Program-made: the position numbers and the translations under genes
The notes under the pieces: model-generated
Seen by the model: only the letters and a program-made list of their open reading frames with translations
Databases searched by the model: none
Told to the model about the DNA's origin: nothing
NCBI RefSeq assembly: GCF_002257705.1
Contig: NZ_LSLK01000080.1
Location: forward strand, 1 to 57,798
From: Sporomusa silvacetica DSM 10669
GTDB taxonomy: Bacteria; Bacillota; Negativicutes; Sporomusales; Sporomusaceae
Length of the DNA: 57,798 nt
Direction of reading: 5' to 3'
In this document: in pieces, positions 26,412 through 35,348 of the stretch
Layout: every line of letters starts with the position of its first letter
Numbering within the stretch: position 1 is the first letter of the stretch

Positions 26412-26450
26412 CGGGGTATAGCTCACTTGGTTAGAGCGCTGCGTTGACAT
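26412..26450 (+). pseudogene. 5' half of a tRNA-Val(GAC), cut after the anticodon loop
   Basis: TAGCTC and TTGGTTAGAGCGCTGCG give a D arm (GCTC 26421-26424 with GAGC 26434-26437), a 5' anticodon stem CTGCG (26439-26443) and a loop TTGACAT with anticodon GAC (26446-26448). The matching 3' stem CGCAG, the T arm and the acceptor 3' strand are absent; the next bases belong to the ribosome site of the following gene. No full copy of this tRNA is in the window. A short terminator-like stem (AAATAGC/GCTATTT, about 26378-26401) lies just upstream. Confidence 0.75.
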
Positions 26451-26467
26451 ATGGAAGGACGGTAAAC

Positions 26468-28546
26468 ATGATTGGCGAAAATTACTCAGCAGCATTGAAT
26501 GGACAACAATTTGTAACTAAAGAACGATGGGAAGCTATGAAACAAAACAAGGAACGTTTTTTAAAAAATGAATCCGAAAATCCGTGTGACTTTCCTTATA
26601 TGAATCAGGCCGTGGCTGAATCCTGGATCAGATCTCGTAGATTAGGGGTAAATCCTTTTGAGCCGCTAATTGGTAAGTACGTAGATAGTGAAGAACTTGA
26701 GATGGTTTTATATAAAAATAAGCTGCTGATAGATATTACCCAAAATCTTTTTAACTCTTTTAAAAAACTGGCGGATTCTTCAGGCTACTCGCTGTATTTA
26801 TTTGATAAGGATGGCGTGTCGCTGCTGTATAGTGGCGTATTGTATCAAAACAAAGACTCTGGTTGGCTTGCGGGTAAACCTGGAATAATCCGCAATGAAA
26901 GTACAGTTGGAACTTGTGCTCATGTATTAAGTATGCGGTATAAATGTCCGATCCAGATAATCGGGCCGGAGCAGTATTGCGTTGCTTTTAAAAACATGAT
27001 TGGATCATCGGCTCCCATATTAGATGCGCAAGGAGAAGTAATTGCTACTTTGGTGTTGAATCAGGAGCTGATTAATCCAACATTTGACAGCAATTATCAA
27101 AAGTTGTGTATTCACACTCTGGGCCTAATTATGGCGATGGCAGAAGCCATTCAAGTTCAAATTGAGCTTGAAAAAAAGAATCAATACGTGAGTTCTGTCA
27201 ATAATGATCTTAGGATTGCGTATGATACACTTGAAGCCACCTTGGATTGCATTGACGAAGGTATCGTTAATGTAAATCAAACAGGTCAGATAATTCGAAT
27301 GAATCGGCAGGGTCTACGGATTTTTAATTTAGAGCCAAATCGAATAGCCAATAAAAACATTAGGGACTTTCTGGATGAAAATTCTAATCTTATGAAATTT
27401 GTTTCAAATGGGGAAAAGACCAGTGTAGAAGAAATTATCTGCATAAATCACGATGAACAACCGTATTTTATAGATATTCATCCGGTTTTAAATCAAGATA
27501 CTTGTCAATTAACCGGAGCGATACTCAGGTTCAATCATGTTAAAAAAATCAATGCCATGGTAAACCGTAGATCCGGAGCCATGGCAAGCTATAATTTTGC
27601 CGATATAATCGGTGCGAGCAAGGCCATGAAAAAAGCGATTGATTTAGGAAACCGATTTGCTGGTTTGCAGGAAACCATTTTATTATCAGGAGAAAGTGGT
27701 ACAGGCAAAGAAATGTTTGCCCAGGCCATTCATAATAAATGTTGTCCGCAGGGTCCGTTTATAGCGGTTAATTGTTCTGCGCTGCCGCGAGACTTGATTG
27801 AAAGTGAATTGTTTGGCTATGAAGGTGCCAGTTTTACTGGTGCTGATCGAAACGGTCGACCAGGGAAAATTGAATTGGCTAATGGCGGCACACTTTTTCT
27901 GGATGAAATTGGTGATATGCCGCTGGAACTCCAACCGGTTTTATTAAGAGTTATAGATAATAAGCAGGTTATGCGCATAGGTGGCCGAAACTATAAAAAA
28001 GTTAATTTTAAAATAATTGCTGCTACCAATAAAGATTTTGAAAAAGTAATAGAAGAGGGTTTGTTTCGTGAAGATCTTTTTTTTCGCTTGTCGGTTTTAA
28101 CTATAAAGTTGCCATCTCTACAGGAGCGGGAAAATGATGTCGAAATCCTCAGGAATTATTTTATCGAAAAATATTGCAAAAAGATTGGCCGTCAAGTTCC
28201 TCAAGTAAATGCTGCAGCCAAGGAAAAAATACTAAGCTATAGTTGGCCGGGAAATGTCCGGCAATTAGAAAATGCTATGATTTATGCCATAAATGTCAGC
28301 CAGGATAATACTATCACGCTGGAATGTCTGCCTGATACCATATTGAAGGAGAAGTCTGGCGAGCTTGATAGAAAAAGTGCAAATGAAAGGGAAAACGCCC
28401 TACTGACGATGGAGAGCTGGGAGAAAGCAGGAATACAGATTGCACTAATGCGGGCGAATAATAATATTCCCCTGGCAGCTGATTTACTGGAAATATCTAA
28501 GGCTACATTATACAGAAAGATAAAGGATTATAATATGAAACTTTAG
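26468..28546 (+). CDS. AcoR-like sigma-54-dependent activator (GAF-PAS-AAA+-Fis)
   Basis: A 692-residue activator. An N-terminal GAF-type sensor (about 50-230) is followed by PAS (about 255-365), AAA+ (about 380-620) and a Fis-type helix-turn-helix (about 650-690, ending LLEISKATLYRKIKDYN). Walker A is GESGTGKE (about 407) and Walker B LFLDEIGD (about 476). The sigma-54 loop reads GASFTGA rather than GAFTGA, keeping the FTGA core. ATG 26468 is preferred because GGAAGGA precedes it; the TTG 26444 alternative lies inside the tRNA fragment. It is placed directly before the molybdoenzyme operon with its sigma-54 promoter at 28835, so it very probably controls that operon. The effector is unknown. 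Confidence 0.9.
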   Translation: MIGENYSAALNGQQFVTKERWEAMKQNKERFLKNESENPCDFPYMNQAVAESWIRSRRLGVNPFEPLIGKYVDSEELEMVLYKNKLLIDITQNLFNSFKKLADSSGYSLYLFDKDGVSLLYSGVLYQNKDSGWLAGKPGIIRNESTVGTCAHVLSMRYKCPIQIIGPEQYCVAFKNMIGSSAPILDAQGEVIATLVLNQELINPTFDSNYQKLCIHTLGLIMAMAEAIQVQIELEKKNQYVSSVNNDLRIAYDTLEATLDCIDEGIVNVNQTGQIIRMNRQGLRIFNLEPNRIANKNIRDFLDENSNLMKFVSNGEKTSVEEIICINHDEQPYFIDIHPVLNQDTCQLTGAILRFNHVKKINAMVNRRSGAMASYNFADIIGASKAMKKAIDLGNRFAGLQETILLSGESGTGKEMFAQAIHNKCCPQGPFIAVNCSALPRDLIESELFGYEGASFTGADRNGRPGKIELANGGTLFLDEIGDMPLELQPVLLRVIDNKQVMRIGGRNYKKVNFKIIAATNKDFEKVIEEGLFREDLFFRLSVLTIKLPSLQERENDVEILRNYFIEKYCKKIGRQVPQVNAAAKEKILSYSWPGNVRQLENAMIYAINVSQDNTITLECLPDTILKEKSGELDRKSANERENALLTMESWEKAGIQIALMRANNNIPLAADLLEISKATLYRKIKDYNMKL

Positions 28547-28624
28547 ATCAGGTATTTCAGTGCTAAGTACAAACTTAATAAAGGCCCAGTGAAAATGGCG
28601 GGATCTCGATTGGAGATAAAAATC

Positions 28625-28668
28625 AACACTTCCAGCTTTATGGTAAATAGAGCTGGAAGTGTTTTTTT
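28625..28668 (+). terminator. Terminator after the AcoR-like activator
   Basis: AACACTTCCAGCT (28625-28637) pairs with AGCTGGAAGTGTT (28651-28663), followed by a T run. Downstream, two copies of AAAGTTTAATTTT (about 28736 and 28755) lie before the operator. Confidence 0.85.
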
Positions 28669-28793
28669 ATGTATATGTGAAAAATTGTAACCTATATGTT
28701 TTGGCGCCATTTTGAAAAAGGGGGAGCTGTTACTAAAAGTTTAATTTTGCGAAAAAAGTTTAATTTTATTACAAATTAAGCTGAAACAATAGT

Positions 28794-28823
28794 CCACAAA
28801 AGCTGTTATACCAGCTTTTGTGG
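28794..28823. promoter_or_regulatory. Inverted repeat, likely activator site of the molybdoenzyme operon
   Basis: CCACAAAAGCTG-TTATAC-CAGCTTTTGTGG is a perfect 12-bp inverted repeat ending 13 bp before the GG of the -24 element. It is unlike the GATGA-N6-TCATC sites, as expected for a different activator. It is unusually close to the promoter for an enhancer site, so a repressor site or an RNA stem are alternatives. Confidence 0.5.
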
Positions 28824-28834
28824 GTGAGGGACAG

Positions 28835-28851
28835 TTGGCATCAAACTTGCA
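28835..28851 (+). promoter_or_regulatory. Sigma-54 promoter of the molybdoenzyme operon
   Basis: TTGGCATCAAACTTGCA has GG at 28837-28838 and GC at 28849-28850, 12 bp apart, 125 bp before the first gene. Confidence 0.82.
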
Positions 28852-28975
28852 CTTAATATACAGAGCTTACCCAAGAAACAATCGATAAAGACATGTTTAC
28901 TGAAAGGGGGTGAGCAATTCAGTTTACACACGAAAGAGTTTTTACCTGATTATTCAGCGGTAGAGGAGAGAACAG

Positions 28976-31669
28976 ATGAAACAACTAGTACTTAACAGAA
29001 GACAGTTTCTCAAAGCGACTGCCATAACCGGGATTGCGGCATCGTTCAGCGGCTCGTTGAAGGGGTTAATGCAAGGTGAAGCTGCGGGGGCGCCTGCAAA
29101 AACAGCGGCGACAAAAATTATCAGGACATGTTGCAGAGGGTGTATCGGCAAGTGCGGCATCCTGGCACATGTGAAAGATGGTCGCTTGATTAAGCTGGAA
29201 GGCGATCCCGATCAACCAATGACAAGAGGCAAGGTGTGTGCCAAAGGACTTGCTGGCATACAGGCTCTTTATAATCCCAACCGCAACAAGTACCCGATGG
29301 TTCGCGTTGGTGCACGTGGTGAGAACAAATGGAAACGTGTTTCATGGGAGGAGGCAATTGATACAATTGCCGGGAAACTTATGGAAATCCGCGAAAAGTA
29401 CGGAGCAGAACAGGTTCTCTGTACTACCGGCGGTGGCGGGAATCCGGAATTTGGCAGCGTTAGAAGGTTCGCCAGTGTGTTCGGTACGCCAAACTGGTTC
29501 GAGCCCGGTGCTCAGCAATGTTATATGCCAAGGACAGTATGCTATAACATGATTTATGGAAATACAGATATGAAGTACCAAACCACCAGTATTGCTGACA
29601 GCGAGGGCCATGAAATTTACTTCTACGACGATACACCGATGAAGACTTTGGTGATTTGGGGGTCGTGTCCTGCTAACAACAGTCCATCTCAAGGTGGACG
29701 GGCCGTTGTGGAACTCAGGGCGCGGGGCGTGCAGACTGTCGTGGTTGATCCACGTTTTACAGCAGATGCCGCTAAGGCAGATGTCTGGCTTCCGATCAGA
29801 CCGGGCACTGATGTGGCGCTTGAGCTCTGCTGGATTCGGTATATTATCGAACATAAGCTCTACGACGAAGAATTTGTAATGAAATGGTCGAATCTCCCAT
29901 TCCTCGTAAACACGCAGACCAAAATGTGTCTCCGCGAAAGCGATATCATGCCTGGCGGTGATTCCAACACCTATGTGGTGTTGGATAGGAAGACGCAATC
30001 AGCTAAGCCGTTGCCTTATCCATGGGATGACAGTCTCGATCCTGAACTGTTTGGGACATTTATGGTAAACGGTGTCGAATGTAAGACAGGGTTCCAGCTT
30101 TATAAGGAGCGGTGTGAGCCGTTTACTCTCGAAAAAGCAGCAGAAATCTGCTGGCTCGACGCGGTCATGATCGAAAAAGCAATCAAAATCTATGCCCAGG
30201 GCCCTGGTGGCCTCTGTCTCGGTGTTGCAACAGACCAGCATCCTCAATCGGCCCAGGCAGCTATGGCAGCCTGTGCGCTTGACTTAATGATGGGGTATGT
30301 GCAAAAACCAGGGGCACTCCTTCAGAACTTTGGGGACGTCAAATTCGGTGACTCTGCGGTTTCACCACTCTATAAATTATTACCTGCTGAACAATTCAGG
30401 AAACGACTGGGTGGTGCTGAGTACAAGGGAGCGAATTCATGGGGATCTTGCCATAATCCAACTGTCTTGCAGGCAATCAAGACAGGGGAACCTTATCCGC
30501 TTCGTGCATGGCTTGAACGCTCCGGCAACAAGCTCGCTGTGCTTGGTAACGCATCGTCATGGATTGAAGCCTTGGAGAAAATGGAATTCATCGTTCACAT
30601 GTATATGTATCCGACATCATTCTCGGCTTATGCGGATGTTCTATTGCCGGTTCAGGAGTGGCTGGAGTCGGATTATGTCGTCCCACCGCTCAATATGCTG
30701 TTTGTTCGGCAAGCTGTTACACACACTTATGAGACCATGAACGAAACTGTAATCTGGGCTAAAATTGCTAAGCGGTGTGGAGAATTGGGGCATCAGGCCT
30801 GCAAAGACTCTTTTGACCCAGCGAAGACGGCGCCGGAGCAGCCTTATTGGAACTCGATGGAGGAATTCCTTGACTATAATTGCAAGCTCAAACTGGGAAT
30901 GACTTTTAAGGAACTCGCGGAAAAAGTGCCTTACGAAGCCATGCCTATCGATAAATGGCGTAAATATTACACATATAAGGAGATCGATCCGAAGACTGGG
31001 AAGCCTAAAGGTTTTGGTCGGCCAAGCAAAAAAGTCGAGATTTATGGTGAAGCGTTTATCACTCTCGCCCGGACAGGGGCTCCTTACGCTCCTTATCCGT
31101 TGCCGCCGGCATCAAAAGACTATGATCCGCTGCCTTATTTCGTGGAACCTCACGAAAGTCCGCTTGAAGGCAGTGAACTCGCCCAAAAATTCCCATTAGT
31201 CATGACTAACGGCAGGCTTCCCTACTTCCACCACGGGACCTTGCGGAACGTTCCATGGCTAAGAGAAATTTATCCTGTACCTGAAATCTGGATTCATCCC
31301 AAGGCTGCTGCGAAGTATGGCGTGTCCCAGGGAGACTGGGTGAATGTCGAGTCGCAGCGCGGCAAAATTAAGGCCAAGGCCTGGGTGACGGAAGGCATCA
31401 ATCCGGGAGTCGTTTACATGGAACGGTTTTGGACGCCGGAAACCTTGAACACCGATACTCATGGCTGGAAAGAAGTGAACGTCAACGTACTTTCCAAGAA
31501 TGATGCTCCGTTCAATGATGTAATAGGTACCTACACCCTGCGAGGTTACCTCGTCAAGGTTTCGAAAGCCGACGGGCCGCCTAAAGGCGTTTGGCTTAAA
31601 CCAGAGGAGTTCAAGAAATGGCTTCCTGAGCCGTCCGATCCTACTCCTTTGAAAGATAAGGAGGTGTAA
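28976..31669 (+). CDS. Tat-exported molybdopterin oxidoreductase, catalytic subunit (DMSO reductase family)
   Basis: An 897-residue catalytic subunit. The N-terminus has a twin-arginine signal (LNRRQFLKA), so the folded enzyme acts outside the cytoplasm. A [4Fe-4S] motif follows (CRGCIGKC near 53-60, then GKVCAKG near 85). Pterin-binding segments such as VIWGSCPANNSPS and VVVDPRFTADAAKADVWLPI are clear, and the C-terminal domain has VMTNGRLPYFHHGT and GDWVNVESQRGKIKAKA. The Mo ligand is probably a cysteine in GAQQCYMPRTVCYN. The electron acceptor cannot be named: DMSO, polysulfide, thiosulfate and other reductases share this layout. It heads a seven-gene operon with FeS, membrane, chaperone and NapGH-like genes. 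Confidence 0.9.
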   Translation: MKQLVLNRRQFLKATAITGIAASFSGSLKGLMQGEAAGAPAKTAATKIIRTCCRGCIGKCGILAHVKDGRLIKLEGDPDQPMTRGKVCAKGLAGIQALYNPNRNKYPMVRVGARGENKWKRVSWEEAIDTIAGKLMEIREKYGAEQVLCTTGGGGNPEFGSVRRFASVFGTPNWFEPGAQQCYMPRTVCYNMIYGNTDMKYQTTSIADSEGHEIYFYDDTPMKTLVIWGSCPANNSPSQGGRAVVELRARGVQTVVVDPRFTADAAKADVWLPIRPGTDVALELCWIRYIIEHKLYDEEFVMKWSNLPFLVNTQTKMCLRESDIMPGGDSNTYVVLDRKTQSAKPLPYPWDDSLDPELFGTFMVNGVECKTGFQLYKERCEPFTLEKAAEICWLDAVMIEKAIKIYAQGPGGLCLGVATDQHPQSAQAAMAACALDLMMGYVQKPGALLQNFGDVKFGDSAVSPLYKLLPAEQFRKRLGGAEYKGANSWGSCHNPTVLQAIKTGEPYPLRAWLERSGNKLAVLGNASSWIEALEKMEFIVHMYMYPTSFSAYADVLLPVQEWLESDYVVPPLNMLFVRQAVTHTYETMNETVIWAKIAKRCGELGHQACKDSFDPAKTAPEQPYWNSMEEFLDYNCKLKLGMTFKELAEKVPYEAMPIDKWRKYYTYKEIDPKTGKPKGFGRPSKKVEIYGEAFITLARTGAPYAPYPLPPASKDYDPLPYFVEPHESPLEGSELAQKFPLVMTNGRLPYFHHGTLRNVPWLREIYPVPEIWIHPKAAAKYGVSQGDWVNVESQRGKIKAKAWVTEGINPGVVYMERFWTPETLNTDTHGWKEVNVNVLSKNDAPFNDVIGTYTLRGYLVKVSKADGPPKGVWLKPEEFKKWLPEPSDPTPLKDKEV

Positions 31670-31671
31670 TT

Positions 31672-32247
31672 ATGTCACAAAGAACTATGGTAGTGGATTT
31701 GGACCGCTGCATTGGCTGTAAATCCTGTGAGGTAGCGTGTAAGCAGGAAAATGGAGTTGTCCTCGGATGTACATGGAATAAAGTGTTGACAGTAGGACCG
31801 ACAGGCACGTATCCGAATATACAAATGTACTATCTGCCGACGATGTGCCAGGAATGTAAGGACGCGGCGTGCGTCAAAGTCTGTCCGACAGGGGCGTCCT
31901 ATAAGAGTGAGGATGGAACTGTCCTCGTCGATAAAGAAAAATGTATCGGTTGTCGGTATTGCATGATGGCCTGCCCTTATGGAGTTCGCACCTTCAACGA
32001 AGAGACTAAGGTAGTAGAAAAGTGCACGCTATGCACTCAGTTGCAAGCCGTTGGCGAGCAGACGGCTTGTGTTAAGAACTGTCCCGCGGGCTGCCGGTTT
32101 GTCGGCGACATCGACGATCCAAACAGTGATGTTGCAAAAGTAATCCAAAAAGCTGGCAGTGACAGCGTGCATGCTTTACCTGATGTGGGAAACCGTCCTT
32201 CTGTTCGGTACATCCTGCACAGTAAGATTGCTACATGGAAGGAGTGA
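31672..32247 (+). CDS. DmsB-like electron-transfer subunit with four [4Fe-4S] clusters
   Basis: A 191-residue ferredoxin-like subunit starting 2 bp after the catalytic gene. Cysteine groups are CIGCKSCEVACK near 14, CQECKDAACVKVCP near 61, CIGCRYCMMACP near 93 and CTLCTQ...CVKNCP near 120-138. This is the standard four-cluster pattern of DmsB/PsrB/NrfC, which carries electrons from the membrane subunit to the molybdenum site. GGAGGTG precedes ATG 31672. It lacks its own signal and should travel with the Tat substrate. Confidence 0.92.
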   Translation: MSQRTMVVDLDRCIGCKSCEVACKQENGVVLGCTWNKVLTVGPTGTYPNIQMYYLPTMCQECKDAACVKVCPTGASYKSEDGTVLVDKEKCIGCRYCMMACPYGVRTFNEETKVVEKCTLCTQLQAVGEQTACVKNCPAGCRFVGDIDDPNSDVAKVIQKAGSDSVHALPDVGNRPSVRYILHSKIATWKE

Positions 32248-32251
32248 TGAC

Positions 32252-33106
32252 ATGAGTATTCAATGGCCATTGGTTTTCTTTACACTATTTGTTGGACTGG
32301 GGTGCGGAACCTTTGTCAGCGCTGCTATTCTGACTGAATGGTGTGGCAAGGCAAAACAAATCAGAACAATAAGTTCGATACTTGCGATTGTGGCCTTAGG
32401 CATCGGTGGTATGTCAAGCACCCTGCACTTAGGTCATCCGGAGCGGATGTTTGGTGCATTGGGTCATCCAACCTCCGGAATCTTTATGGAGTCGACGATG
32501 ATCTTCCTGGTAGGTCTGACCATCCTTATTTATTTACTTGCCCTGAGGAGAAACGCTTCTGATGCGACTTGCAAAATAATCGCAACCGTCGGGGCGGTAC
32601 TTGCGGTCGTGCTTGCCTTTGTGAATGGGGATGCGTATGTGATGGCGTCCATACCTGCCTGGAACACCTGGATTCTACCGATATTTTATGTGTCTTCGGC
32701 AGCGGTTATGGGTTGTTTTAGTACCGGTGTGCTGCTTGCACGCACAGAAGATGCCGACACAACTGCACTAATAACGATCAAACGGGCTGCGCTGATTGCA
32801 ATCGCAATCCAAACGGTGCTGCTCATTGCGTATATAGGACATATAGCCGTTGCTCCTTATCCTGATGTGACTCGATCAGTCGCGCGGGTTTTGGCTGGCA
32901 ATCTGGCACTGCTCTTCTGGGGCGGATTGGTGCTGCTTGGTTTACTTGTCCCTACAGTGCTGATGACGAAATTTTACACGAAAAATGCGGAGAGTGTCTC
33001 GCCGCTTACGTCGGTCAAGCTCGGTCTGCTCTCCGTTCTGGCAGCAGGCGTTGCCTTTCGAGTAATGATGTTCTTACTCGGAAGTAGTATTAAGCAGTTT
33101 TTTTAA
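32252..33106 (+). CDS. DmsC-like membrane anchor subunit
   Basis: A 284-residue protein with eight predicted helices, the usual DmsC size. It anchors the enzyme and oxidises menaquinol. The segment GMSSTLHLGHPERMFGALGH near residues 55-75 is conserved in DmsC proteins. ATG 32252 follows GGAGTGATG; an upstream in-frame extension overlaps the FeS gene and is rejected. It completes a Dms/Psr-type ABC complex. Conserved heme ligands are not evident, as for DmsC. Confidence 0.85.
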   Translation: MSIQWPLVFFTLFVGLGCGTFVSAAILTEWCGKAKQIRTISSILAIVALGIGGMSSTLHLGHPERMFGALGHPTSGIFMESTMIFLVGLTILIYLLALRRNASDATCKIIATVGAVLAVVLAFVNGDAYVMASIPAWNTWILPIFYVSSAAVMGCFSTGVLLARTEDADTTALITIKRAALIAIAIQTVLLIAYIGHIAVAPYPDVTRSVARVLAGNLALLFWGGLVLLGLLVPTVLMTKFYTKNAESVSPLTSVKLGLLSVLAAGVAFRVMMFLLGSSIKQFF

Positions 33107-33172
33107 ATTATGAACGTGGGGAAGAAACGAGGTATTCTTCCCCGGCTTTCATAACAAAAATGGGGGAAGAAA

Positions 33173-33865
33173 GTGGAGAAAATATCAGAGTACTCAGCGA
33201 TTATTGCAAACAGGGAGAATCTATATCAGTTTCTGGAGCGCCTCTACAAGATTGAAGTTGATCAAACCTTGCTGAACCAGATGGAAGGCATGGTTTTTCC
33301 CGCCGAGTGCGGCGAAGACGAACTTGACGCAGGATATCAAATGCTTGAGGAGTATTTGCGACATCCTGGAAACGATCCCTTGACCGATTTGGCCGTGGAC
33401 TACGCGAGGGTATTTCTTGGTGCGGGGATAGTCGGAAACGAAGCTGCGTATCCGTACGAGTCGGTTTATACGAGTCCGAAGCGGCTCATCATGCAAGAGG
33501 CTCGGGATCAAGTGATGGCGGCATTCCGTGCAAAAGGCCTGACCAAGGTGGAAACGCAGGATGTTCCGGAAGATCATATCGCCCTTGAACTTGAATTCAT
33601 GGCATACCTGTGTCGCGAGACACAACAGGCCATAGATGGAGATGATTGGGCGGCAGTCTCAGTCTATATTGAGGAGCAAATGGACTTTCTTACAAAGCAT
33701 CTTTTGAACTGGGTTCCTGCGTTTTGTGCCGACATTGAGAAGTATGCCGGGACAGATTTTTATAAAGCTGTTGCCAAAGTCACCACTGGCTACTTGCGCC
33801 TCGAACGTAACATTCTCGAAGATATGATTGCCGAAACTTACATAGAGGCCAAGCATAAATGCTGA
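33173..33865 (+). CDS. TorD/DmsD-like molybdoenzyme chaperone
   Basis: A 230-residue all-helical protein of the TorD/DmsD/NarJ family. Its landmarks are DLAVDYARVFLGAG (about 69-82), the YPYESVYTSPKRLIMQEA segment near 91-108 and the LEFMAYLC helix near 140. These chaperones hold the Tat signal and help cofactor insertion before export of the catalytic subunit. GTG 33173 is used as the start, with GGGGGAAG before it. It follows the ABC genes after a 66-bp gap and overlaps the next gene by 7 bp. Confidence 0.88.
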   Translation: MEKISEYSAIIANRENLYQFLERLYKIEVDQTLLNQMEGMVFPAECGEDELDAGYQMLEEYLRHPGNDPLTDLAVDYARVFLGAGIVGNEAAYPYESVYTSPKRLIMQEARDQVMAAFRAKGLTKVETQDVPEDHIALELEFMAYLCRETQQAIDGDDWAAVSVYIEEQMDFLTKHLLNWVPAFCADIEKYAGTDFYKAVAKVTTGYLRLERNILEDMIAETYIEAKHKC

Positions 33866-34458
33866 CATGTCCCACCCGGCGGACCTTTCTCAAAATGACC
33901 GGAGGAGCTGCTGTTCTTCTTGGCCTTGGCGGAGCTTTAACGGTTCTCCCGCGCAAAGCACTCCTTCGTCCTCCTGGAGGGCAGGACGAGGCAGCTTTTA
34001 TCTCAAGATGTCTTAGATGTGACCGCTGCCGAAGTGTCTGTCCCACTGCTGTGATTGGTCTGGCGCACTTATCGGACAGCATTTTGGATGCGCGTACACC
34101 AGTGATGAAGTTTCATCTTGGGTACTGCAACTTTTGCAATAAATGTGTCGAGGTTTGCCCCACCCAGGCATTAAAACCTTTTGACAGCAAGACTGTGAAG
34201 ATTGGACTGGCGACCGTACAGAAGGACACCTGCATTGCATGGGACTCACGTGGTTGTATGGTGTGCCTGAACGCGTGCCCCTATCACGCGATCACGCTTG
34301 ATGGTCAGGGGCATCCGAGGGTCGATTCCCATAAATGCAATGGCTGCGGCCTTTGCGAGAAAGTCTGCCCCGCACTGGTGATGAGGTCATACATTGGCGG
34401 CAACGTTCGCGGTATCGTCGTCACACCCATTTCCCGGAAAGGTGACGACAGCGTATGA
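33859..34458 (+). CDS. NapG-like Tat-targeted ferredoxin
   Basis: A 199-residue protein with a twin-arginine signal (TRRTFLKMTGGAAVLLGLGG) and four [4Fe-4S] cysteine sets (CLRCDRCRSVCP, CNFCNKCVEVCP, CMVCLNACP and CNGCGLCEKVCP). This is the layout of NapG/MauM ferredoxins, which with NapH form a quinol-oxidising module. It overlaps torD (7 bp) and the NapH-like gene (4 bp), so the three are translationally coupled. In this operon it may be a second quinol route to the molybdoenzyme or supply electrons for its maturation. No napA or napB is present, so nitrate reduction is not implied. Confidence 0.88.
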   Translation: MLTCPTRRTFLKMTGGAAVLLGLGGALTVLPRKALLRPPGGQDEAAFISRCLRCDRCRSVCPTAVIGLAHLSDSILDARTPVMKFHLGYCNFCNKCVEVCPTQALKPFDSKTVKIGLATVQKDTCIAWDSRGCMVCLNACPYHAITLDGQGHPRVDSHKCNGCGLCEKVCPALVMRSYIGGNVRGIVVTPISRKGDDSV

Positions 34459-35339
34459 ACAGAAATAGAACAAGAACGCTGAGAGTGACAACGATGGCGG
34501 TCGTAGCGATCACTATCATTATTGGTGCGGTCAAAAATGCCGGTACGGGGTCTCTTTCTGCTTTCGGCGTGAAGAATATTTCGGCGATTTGCCCTTTGGG
34601 CTATCTGGAAACGGCGCTTGCCGGCCGGGAATTCCTGCCGCATTTGCTACTTTCGTTTCTCGTGATTGCCGGACTGACTGCCTTGTTGGGGCGTGTCTTT
34701 TGCGGCTGGATCTGTCCCATTCCCCTAGTGCGCAAATTAGTAGTCAACAAAGTCGATGAAGGCCAGAAGAACTTTACGAATAGTACCACCAATGATGATT
34801 CGGCGCAGCCGATTCTTGCAGACCGAGAAACAGCAAAGGCTTCCTGTTCTCAGGAGAGTTCAAGTACAGCAAAGAATTCTTCTTCAGGGCTGGTTATTCT
34901 CGGTGTAACATTGGGATCTTCCGCCATCTTCGGGTTTCCCGTATTCTGTCTCATCTGTCCGCTCGGACTCGTTTTCGCGACTTTGTTTGCCTTGATCCGG
35001 CTCCTTCATTTCAATGAACCGTCGTTCGATCTTATTGTTTTTCCTATTGTAGTCATTGTTGAACTTGTGCTCTTGAAAAAGTGGTGCAGCAAATTATGTC
35101 CTGTCGGAGCTCTGCTCAGCCTCTTTAGCCGGTTCAACCGCAATCTTGTGCCTACCGTGGACCGTTCCCGTTGTCTGGAAGAAAACCGTGATACCAAGTG
35201 TCAGCGATGCCGGAGCGTTTGCAGTTTTGACGTAGATCTTAAAAATGGCAGTGGGACAGGGGATATCAGCGACTGCACCAAATGTAGAGAATGTGCAGAT
35301 AACTGTCCTGTCCAGGCGATTCGATTTCCCTGGAGGTGA
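34455..35339 (+). CDS. NapH-like polytopic ferredoxin
   Basis: A 294-residue membrane protein with about four to five helices, CxxxCP motifs at membrane borders (CGWICPI, CLICPLG, CSKLCPVGAL) and a C-terminal two-cluster ferredoxin domain (CQRCRSVCSFDV and CTKCRECADNCPVQAI). NapH/CcoG-like proteins oxidise quinol and hand electrons to a NapG partner. A hydrophilic Ser/Thr/Asn-rich loop of about 45 residues (about 100-148) is longer than expected. It overlaps the NapG-like gene by 4 bp. Confidence 0.85.
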   Translation: MNRNRTRTLRVTTMAVVAITIIIGAVKNAGTGSLSAFGVKNISAICPLGYLETALAGREFLPHLLLSFLVIAGLTALLGRVFCGWICPIPLVRKLVVNKVDEGQKNFTNSTTNDDSAQPILADRETAKASCSQESSSTAKNSSSGLVILGVTLGSSAIFGFPVFCLICPLGLVFATLFALIRLLHFNEPSFDLIVFPIVVIVELVLLKKWCSKLCPVGALLSLFSRFNRNLVPTVDRSRCLEENRDTKCQRCRSVCSFDVDLKNGSGTGDISDCTKCRECADNCPVQAIRFPWR

Positions 35340-35348
35340 ATTTCGTAA

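Noticed and set aside
26444..26467. TTG start extending the AcoR-like activator by eight residues
   Set aside because: It falls in the anticodon loop of the tRNA fragment and has no ribosome site; ATG 26468 has GGAAGGA before it.
28736..28767. Direct repeat AAAGTTTAATTTT x2 as a mobile element trace
   Set aside because: Low-complexity AT-rich sequence without flanking inverted repeats or a transposase.
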